Assembly: GCA_964392415.1 (NCBI GenBank)
Contig: CAYMPL010000011.1
Coordinates: forward strand, 1 to 36,596
Reading direction: 5' to 3'
DNA length: 36,596 nucleotides
From: CAYJMQ01 sp964392415
GTDB taxonomy: Bacteria; Bdellovibrionota; JACOXK01; 2-02-FULL-40-11
This document shows, one piece after another, positions 32,203-36,596 of the stretch (position 1 is the first letter of the stretch; each line of letters opens with the position of its first letter). The notes under the pieces were generated by a model. The model ran no database searches and was not told the origin of the DNA. It saw nothing but the letters and a program-made list of their open reading frames with translations. Both the position numbers and the translations under genes were made by a program.

Positions 32203-33225
32203 ATGGCTATAGAGAGACCCAAAGTGGTTCCCAAAAAGGAGATCGGCGAGCGTGTGGTGAGCGGCATGCGGCCGACAGGGGATCTCCATTTAGGACACTA
32301 TTTTGGGGCGATTAAAAACTGGCTTGAACTTCAGGAGCGCTATGACTGTTTCTTCTTTGTTGCCGATTGGCACGCGCTGACTTCTGAATTTAAAGATCCT
32401 TCAAAAATTCGAAGCTATGGGGTGAGTAATGTTATTGACTGGTTGTCGGTGGGAATCGATCCGAAGCGTTCGGTGATTTTTGTGCAATCCCATATCAAAG
32501 AACATGCGGAACTCACTCTTTTGCTTTCAATGATTACACCCCTTGGGTGGCTTGAGAGAAATCCAACCTATAAAGAGCAGCTGCAGCAGCTCTCTGGACA
32601 GAAAGAGATCTCAAATTTGGGATTTCTCGGTTACCCTGTGCTTCAGGCGGCAGATGTATTGATCTATCAGGGGAACTGGGTGCCGGTGGGGGAAGATCAG
32701 GTTCCGCATCTTGAGCTCTGTCGTGAGATTGCGAGGCGTTTTAACCATCTTTATGGAAAGATTTTTGTGGAGCCTCAGGCGGTTCTGACAGAGTTTTCAA
32801 AACTCCCCGGGACCGATGGAAGAAAGATGAGTAATAGCTACGGCAATGCGATTTTTTTGTCTGATCCGGAGGAGGTTATTTCGAAAAAAATTATGACGAT
32901 GATGACCGATCCGGCGCGCCAACGACGTCAGGATCCCGGAAATCCTGATCTCTGCCCCCTCTTCGATTTGCATGAGGTTTTTACCGAAGAAACAGCGAAG
33001 GTCGAGCTTGATGAGGGGTGCCGGACGGCTAAAATAGGATGCGTCGATTGTAAAAAAGCGCTCCTGGAACGCCTTCTCCCCTGGTATAAAGAAACAGCCT
33101 TGCGTCGCAAGGAGGTTGTTTCGAAGCCAAACGACGTGAAGAAGATTTTAGAGGCAGGGGGGGAGAGGGCGAGGGTCGAGGCTGAAAAAACGATGACAAA
33201 GGTGCGAGAGGTTTTAAATTTGTGA
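32203..33225 (+). CDS. trpS: Tryptophanyl-tRNA synthetase with a likely [4Fe-4S] motif
   Basis: Class I synthetase, 340 aa. HIGH is GDLHLGHYFGAIKNW, KMSKS is GRKMSNSYGNAI, and the Trp pocket includes YPVLQAADVLIY and GEDQVPHLEL. Cys251, Cys273, Cys280 and Cys283 form C-x21-C-x6-C-x2-C. This is close to the C-x22-C-x6-C-x2-C cluster site known from Thermotoga TrpRS, where the cluster sits near the anticodon-binding region. The N terminus has a short extension before VVSGMRPTGD. It is tightly coupled to the protease gene before it and to scpA after it (GTGA overlap). Confidence 0.95.
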   Translation: MAIERPKVVPKKEIGERVVSGMRPTGDLHLGHYFGAIKNWLELQERYDCFFFVADWHALTSEFKDPSKIRSYGVSNVIDWLSVGIDPKRSVIFVQSHIKEHAELTLLLSMITPLGWLERNPTYKEQLQQLSGQKEISNLGFLGYPVLQAADVLIYQGNWVPVGEDQVPHLELCREIARRFNHLYGKIFVEPQAVLTEFSKLPGTDGRKMSNSYGNAIFLSDPEEVISKKIMTMMTDPARQRRQDPGNPDLCPLFDLHEVFTEETAKVELDEGCRTAKIGCVDCKKALLERLLPWYKETALRRKEVVSKPNDVKKILEAGGERARVEAEKTMTKVREVLNL

Positions 33226-34010
33226 GTTATCCGATCCCTTATACGGTGAGACTTGATAGTTTCGAGGGTCCGCTCGATCTCCTTCTTCATCTTATTCGGA
33301 AGAATGAGATGGATATTCGGAATATTGAAATTTCAAAGATCACCGATCAATATCTTGAGTTTTTAAATTCGATGCGTGCTTTAGATGTCGATTTGGCTTC
33401 TGAATTTATCGTGATGGCTGCCACCCTTATTTATATCAAATCAAAGATGCTCTTGCCTTCACCGCAGCCTGAGGCTGAAGAAGAGGGGATCGATCCCCGG
33501 CAGGCGCTGATGGAGCGTCTCATGGAGTACCAAAAGTTCAAATGGGGGGGGGAATCGCTCGCCGATCGGCCGCTTTTGGGGGATGATCTTTTTAAAGTCA
33601 ATGTGGTCGATGATATGCCCACCCATCTTAAGACAGCCATCGATCCCAAAGAGGGGTGGGTCAGGGTAGGAATTTATGAGCTTGCCGCAGCCTTCCACGA
33701 CCTTCTTTTGAGAATGACGCCTAAGGTGCATCATATTGAGTCCGGCGAGATTTCATTAGAAGACAAGATTCTTGAGATTGTGAATCAGCTGAATCAGGAT
33801 TTAAAAAAGGCGATTGAATTTAGAAGTCTTTTATCGAGAGACTCGTCAAAAGCGGAAATCATTGTGACATTTCTTGCCCTGCTGGAATTGACACGTTTGC
33901 GTTGTATCACACTTTTTCAGGCTGTTCACGGATCAGATATTCACTTAAAAGTGACAGATCAGATATCTCATTTTGATATTCGCAGTATGGGACTTGAAAA
34001 TGCAACTTGA
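33222..34010 (+). CDS. scpA: Segregation and condensation protein A
   Basis: Kleisin subunit of the SMC-ScpAB condensin. The N-terminal signature YTVRLDSFEGPLDLLLHLIRKNEMDI is intact, followed by ITDQYLEFLNSM and FIVMAATLIYIKSKMLLP. The C-terminal winged helix contains EIIVTFLALLELTRLRCITLFQ. Its 262 aa are typical. GTG start inside the trpS stop (GTGA). It overlaps scpB by 11 nt. Confidence 0.95.
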   Translation: MSYPIPYTVRLDSFEGPLDLLLHLIRKNEMDIRNIEISKITDQYLEFLNSMRALDVDLASEFIVMAATLIYIKSKMLLPSPQPEAEEEGIDPRQALMERLMEYQKFKWGGESLADRPLLGDDLFKVNVVDDMPTHLKTAIDPKEGWVRVGIYELAAAFHDLLLRMTPKVHHIESGEISLEDKILEIVNQLNQDLKKAIEFRSLLSRDSSKAEIIVTFLALLELTRLRCITLFQAVHGSDIHLKVTDQISHFDIRSMGLENAT

Positions 34011-34590
34011 AACACTACAGGCGATTGTGGAAGCCTTGATTTTTGTGTCAACGACCCCGGTAACACTCAAAGAACTGGGGGAGGCGACAGGGGCATCTGA
34101 GACAGAGCTCCATACGGTTCTTGAGAAGCTTAAGCAATCGTATCAACGGGGGTATCACGGAATTTCGTTAGAGCTTGTGGGGGGAGGCTATCAGTTTCGG
34201 ACGAAACTGGAACAGGGTCCCTGGATCAAAAAACTGCATCAGACAAAACCGGTTAAAATGACGCGGTCTCAAATGGAGACACTCGCCATTGTGGCCTATA
34301 AACAACCGGTGACACGGATTGATGTGGATGCTATCCGAGGCGTGGATAGTTCGCATCTCTTGAAGATGCTTCTTGATCGGAGAATGATCCGGATTTTGGG
34401 GGTTAAAGAGTCCCCTGGAAGGCCTCTTCTCTATGGGACTACCCAAGATTTTCTCGAATTTTTTGGGTTAAGCGGGATGCATCAGCTCCCATCGCTTGAG
34501 TCTTTGAAAGAACTTCGGGTTTCTGAGCGAAGAGAGCCGCTGCCGCTCTTTGAAAAGGATATTATTAAAGAAGACGAGTTGTCTTCTTAA
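34000..34590 (+). CDS. scpB: Segregation and condensation protein B
   Basis: Partner of ScpA in condensin, with two winged-helix domains. LQAIVEALIFVSTTPVTLKEL at the N terminus and RSQMETLAIVAYKQPVTRIDVDAIRGVDS in the second domain are the family landmarks, followed by GRPLLYGTTQDFLEFFGL. I chose ATG 34000 (196 aa), with GGGA eight bases upstream; the frame also opens at a TTG 27 nt earlier. It ends the xerD-to-scpB gene run. No clear terminator follows before the convergent Fic gene. Confidence 0.94.
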   Translation: MQLETLQAIVEALIFVSTTPVTLKELGEATGASETELHTVLEKLKQSYQRGYHGISLELVGGGYQFRTKLEQGPWIKKLHQTKPVKMTRSQMETLAIVAYKQPVTRIDVDAIRGVDSSHLLKMLLDRRMIRILGVKESPGRPLLYGTTQDFLEFFGLSGMHQLPSLESLKELRVSERREPLPLFEKDIIKEDELSS

Positions 34591-34663
34591 CGGTTACTCT
34601 TCGAGGGCCTGCATTTGCCGTCAATATTTTTGGATATCAATACTTTGCACCAAGGCAAAAAAA

Positions 34664-35710
34664 TCAGATCAACTCGTAATGTGCGCTGCGTCCTTTGCCA
34701 ACGAGTTTTACAACCTTAAGACTTAAAAGTTTTTTCATCTCTTTATGTACAGCCTGAGGTGTTATTTTAAACATGGCCTGCATATCTTTATTTGTAATTT
34801 TTCCAGAACAGCTGATGGCTTCGATGATTTGCATTTGTCGTTTGCTCAAAGATACTTGTTCCAAGGATGCCGTTGCCTTTTTATCCCCACTTAATGCAAG
34901 CACTCTCTCTTTAATTCTATTCACACAAAAAACCACTCCTTCACAAAAATATTCAAGCCATTGCGTAATATTACTGGTTTCCGGATCTACCGATTTCAAA
35001 GCCGCATAATAAGCCATCCGATCACTGTCGTAATAATCATCTAAGGCAAAAAATCGTTTGGTATCAAAACCACGCATGAATAAAACAACGGTTGCCAAAA
35101 CTCTGGCCGTCCGACCATTGCCATCGATAAAGGGGTGTATCCGTACAATTTCATAATGAGAAATTCCTGAAACCAATATGGGATTGATTTTTTGTGTTTT
35201 AGCATTATTGAGCCAATGCATAAAATCCGCGACCAGTTTTGGGACATCCCTTGTCTTGGGAGGTTGAAAAGTGACAACAGTTCGCCCTTCGCTATCTTTA
35301 TAGCCAACCACGACTTGTCGATTTCTAAAAATCCCCTCATCCTGGGCCCGATTAAGGGTTTTTTTAACGAGATCTTTGTGAATTCGAAAAACGTCCTGAT
35401 TCGAGAACTTATTTTGGGGAATATATTTTTCGAGATTGGAAAGAACGCCAAGATAATTTAAGACCTCCTGTTTATCCTTTCGAATGGCGCTGATTTCCCG
35501 TCCCAACGCCAATTGACTGACTTCTTCTAAAGTCAGGCTATTTCCTTCAATGTGCGTAGAAGAATGAACGGCATGGATCAATGCTTCGCGCCTGAGGGAG
35601 ATCTCCCATTTTGGAACGAGCCTGGCATTGTCAATAATGTCCCTGGCCACAGCAATTTCAGTGAGGTGGTTTAATATTTTGTCCGTTATTGTATAGTTCG
35701 GTTTGAACAT
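34664..35710 (-). CDS. Fic-domain protein with N-terminal inhibitory motif and C-terminal winged helix
   Basis: 348 aa. The Fic active site IHPFIDGNGRTARVLA carries the catalytic His and the phosphate-binding loop. The inhibitory helix motif (S/T)xxxE(G/N) is present as SSTHIEGN near residue 52, so this is a class II, self-restrained enzyme. FQPPKTRDVPKLVADFMHWL is the flap region. The C-terminal 70 residues (LSKRQMQIIEAISCSGKITN) form a winged helix. Such proteins usually AMPylate a target, and the HTH suggests autoregulation through the iterons upstream. No separate antitoxin gene is visible. Confidence 0.92.
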   Translation of the reverse strand: MFKPNYTITDKILNHLTEIAVARDIIDNARLVPKWEISLRREALIHAVHSSTHIEGNSLTLEEVSQLALGREISAIRKDKQEVLNYLGVLSNLEKYIPQNKFSNQDVFRIHKDLVKKTLNRAQDEGIFRNRQVVVGYKDSEGRTVVTFQPPKTRDVPKLVADFMHWLNNAKTQKINPILVSGISHYEIVRIHPFIDGNGRTARVLATVVLFMRGFDTKRFFALDDYYDSDRMAYYAALKSVDPETSNITQWLEYFCEGVVFCVNRIKERVLALSGDKKATASLEQVSLSKRQMQIIEAISCSGKITNKDMQAMFKITPQAVHKEMKKLLSLKVVKLVGKGRSAHYELI

Positions 35711-35743
35711 GACTCACTCTTTCTATAATCGACTCTATCAAAC

Positions 35744-35779
35744 ATCAACCAAATCATCAACCACAATATCAACTCAATC
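35744..35779. repeat. Three 12-bp direct repeats upstream of the Fic gene
   Basis: ATCAACCAAATC, ATCAACCACAAT and ATCAACTCAATC follow each other at exact 12-bp spacing, starting 33 bp before the Fic start codon. A further ATCAA occurs at 35737. The spacing is close to a helical turn, so they could be a protein-binding array, perhaps for the Fic protein's own winged helix. Confidence 0.7.
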
Positions 35780-35958
35780 GTAAACCTGACGAAATTCTCT
35801 GTGTTTAAAATACTGACAAATTAGCAAACCTCTGTGATTACGAGTGCATTCCTTTGGGGGCTTTTGTGGTGTGCATTTTCTAAACAATATGAGAAGTCTA
35901 TGAGAACTTAATTAAGACAAATATCAAGTAATATCAAAGAATTAGTAGATATAGATGT
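35780..35958. other. Non-coding stretch between the Fic iterons and a sigma-54 promoter
   Basis: The whole divergent gap from the Fic gene to the EF-hand gene is 335 bp. Apart from the iterons and the sigma-54 promoter I see no ORF, RNA gene or terminator. It is AT-rich, with no dyad clear enough to call an enhancer. Confidence 0.4.
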
Positions 35959-35974
35959 TGGCACTTTTATTGCA
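35959..35974 (+). promoter_or_regulatory. Sigma-54 promoter C
   Basis: TGGCACTTTTATTGCA matches the -24/-12 consensus fully, with GG-N10-GC spacing and a T-rich spacer. Predicted start is about 35985, giving a 61-nt leader to the EF-hand gene. Confidence 0.88.
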
Positions 35975-36045
35975 CTTTAAAAGGACAAAGGATTCGTTGT
36001 CCTCAGCTCATATAAAAACAACATTATTAGGCGAGAAGGATGAAT

Positions 36046-36596
36046 ATGAAAAAATATTCTATTAAAATTGGAGAAACGGCAACTGACGTTTTAAGCGTTG
36101 TAAGGCGCAATGTTAATCCTATGCTTGCGGATATTGATAGGGATGGAGATATTGACGACGAAGATCTCGCCCTCTTTGAAGAAGAACTTCTAAAGCTTAA
36201 AATAGCTCAGGAACCGATTCAAAAGGAACTCATCGCTCTTCATAACGAGCTCAATAACAAGAGTGTCTTTCGGGAACTTTCCGAGGTCCCGGAATATGCG
36301 GTTGCTGAACTCGCAGATATGGTTGGTTATGCCGTTGAAACACGCGATGAAGAAACCTATCGAAAAATAAGAGAAAAGGAGTATGAACTTCGAGAGCTGG
36401 AACGGCAACGACTATCAAAATATGACTTAAATGGTGATGGCAAATTGAGTGATCTCGATTCCACATTTGTCCGAAAAGAAAAAGAGCATTTTAGTAGCGG
36501 GAATCTACGCCAACTTACATATGGAATACCTGAGGACCGATTTCGTTATTCAACAACGGGCTCTCGAATTGATGAACCAACTGCCAAACAGACCTC
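36046..36596 (+). CDS. EF-hand/dockerin-like protein, 3' end beyond the window
   Basis: The frame is open from ATG 36046 to the end of the window (183 complete codons). Two calcium-binding loops are clear: DIDRDGDIDDED near residue 32 and DLNGDGKLSDLD near residue 126, both fitting DxDxDG-type EF-hand or dockerin loops. Between them lies a charged, probably helical region rich in Glu and Arg (DEETYRKIREKEYELRELER). There is no signal peptide or membrane helix at the N terminus. GAGAAGGA lies 5 nt upstream of ATG 36046; the in-frame ATG at 36040 overlaps that site and is less likely. It is under sigma-54 promoter C. A tandem EF-hand protein of unknown role. Confidence 0.8.
   Translation, partial: MKKYSIKIGETATDVLSVVRRNVNPMLADIDRDGDIDDEDLALFEEELLKLKIAQEPIQKELIALHNELNNKSVFRELSEVPEYAVAELADMVGYAVETRDEETYRKIREKEYELRELERQRLSKYDLNGDGKLSDLDSTFVRKEKEHFSSGNLRQLTYGIPEDRFRYSTTGSRIDEPTAKQT

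Noticed and set aside
32368..32373. TGGCAC within trpS as another sigma-54 site
   Set aside because: The GC of the -12 element is missing at the required spacing. TGGCAC matches on the minus strand near 9067, 18782 and 20300 fail for the same reason.
35744..35779. Tandem repeats as a CRISPR or replication origin
   Set aside because: The units are 12 bp with no spacers, and no cas, dnaA or plasmid replication gene is present.

Overview
The window is a gene-dense bacterial chromosome segment of moderate GC content (roughly mid-40s percent by eye). It comes from a Gram-negative organism: there are lipoproteins, a Tad-type secretin and sigma-54 promoters. The small PurL/PurQ/PurS form of FGAM synthase, FHA-domain regulators and a TPR/YidD-like pair suggest a deltaproteobacterium-like or candidate-phylum lineage. 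That placement is an inference and could be wrong. No tRNA, rRNA, CRISPR array or transposase was found.

Layout. (1) 1-7.1 kb: a DUF218 envelope protein; a minus-strand operon purM-purN-argS; then a plus-strand operon purB-purC/purS fusion-purQ. (2) 7.1-9.0 kb: a small secreted protein, and a minus-strand pair of an exported YidD-like protein and a TPR membrane protein. (3) 9.1-16.3 kb: purL-purF-hemD-polA on the plus strand. Together these give PurF, N, L, Q, S, M, C and B; PurD, PurE/K and PurH are not here. (4) 16.3-22.9 kb: a minus-strand block of a REC-histidine kinase with a degenerate ATPase domain, a CpaC-type secretin, a CpaF-type ATPase carrying an FHA domain, an FHA/sigma-54 activator, and a ChaN-like exported protein. 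(5) 22.9-31 kb: a decayed DUF4143 ATPase, a large exported protein behind a textbook sigma-54 promoter, a PuuD-like membrane protein with a separate cytochrome c, mutS broken by one in-frame TAG, and two small envelope proteins behind a second sigma-54 promoter. (6) 30.6-34.6 kb: xerD, a site-2 protease, trpS (with an Fe-S cysteine motif), scpA and scpB. (7) 34.6 kb to the end: a Fic protein with 12-bp iterons upstream, then a sigma-54 promoter ahead of an EF-hand/dockerin-like protein that runs off the window.

The most interesting theme is a possible sigma-54 envelope regulon. Three near-consensus -24/-12 promoters lie in front of uncharacterised exported or calcium-binding proteins, and a weaker fourth lies ahead of the secretin operon. 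Two of the strong sites share even the 5-nt spacer. The same window encodes an FHA-type sigma-54 activator next to Tad secretion parts.

A second theme is palindromic repeat DNA captured inside purine genes. It lies in-frame at the purC/purS fusion junction and in the PurL interdomain linker, and elements related to the purC/purS one also occur between genes.
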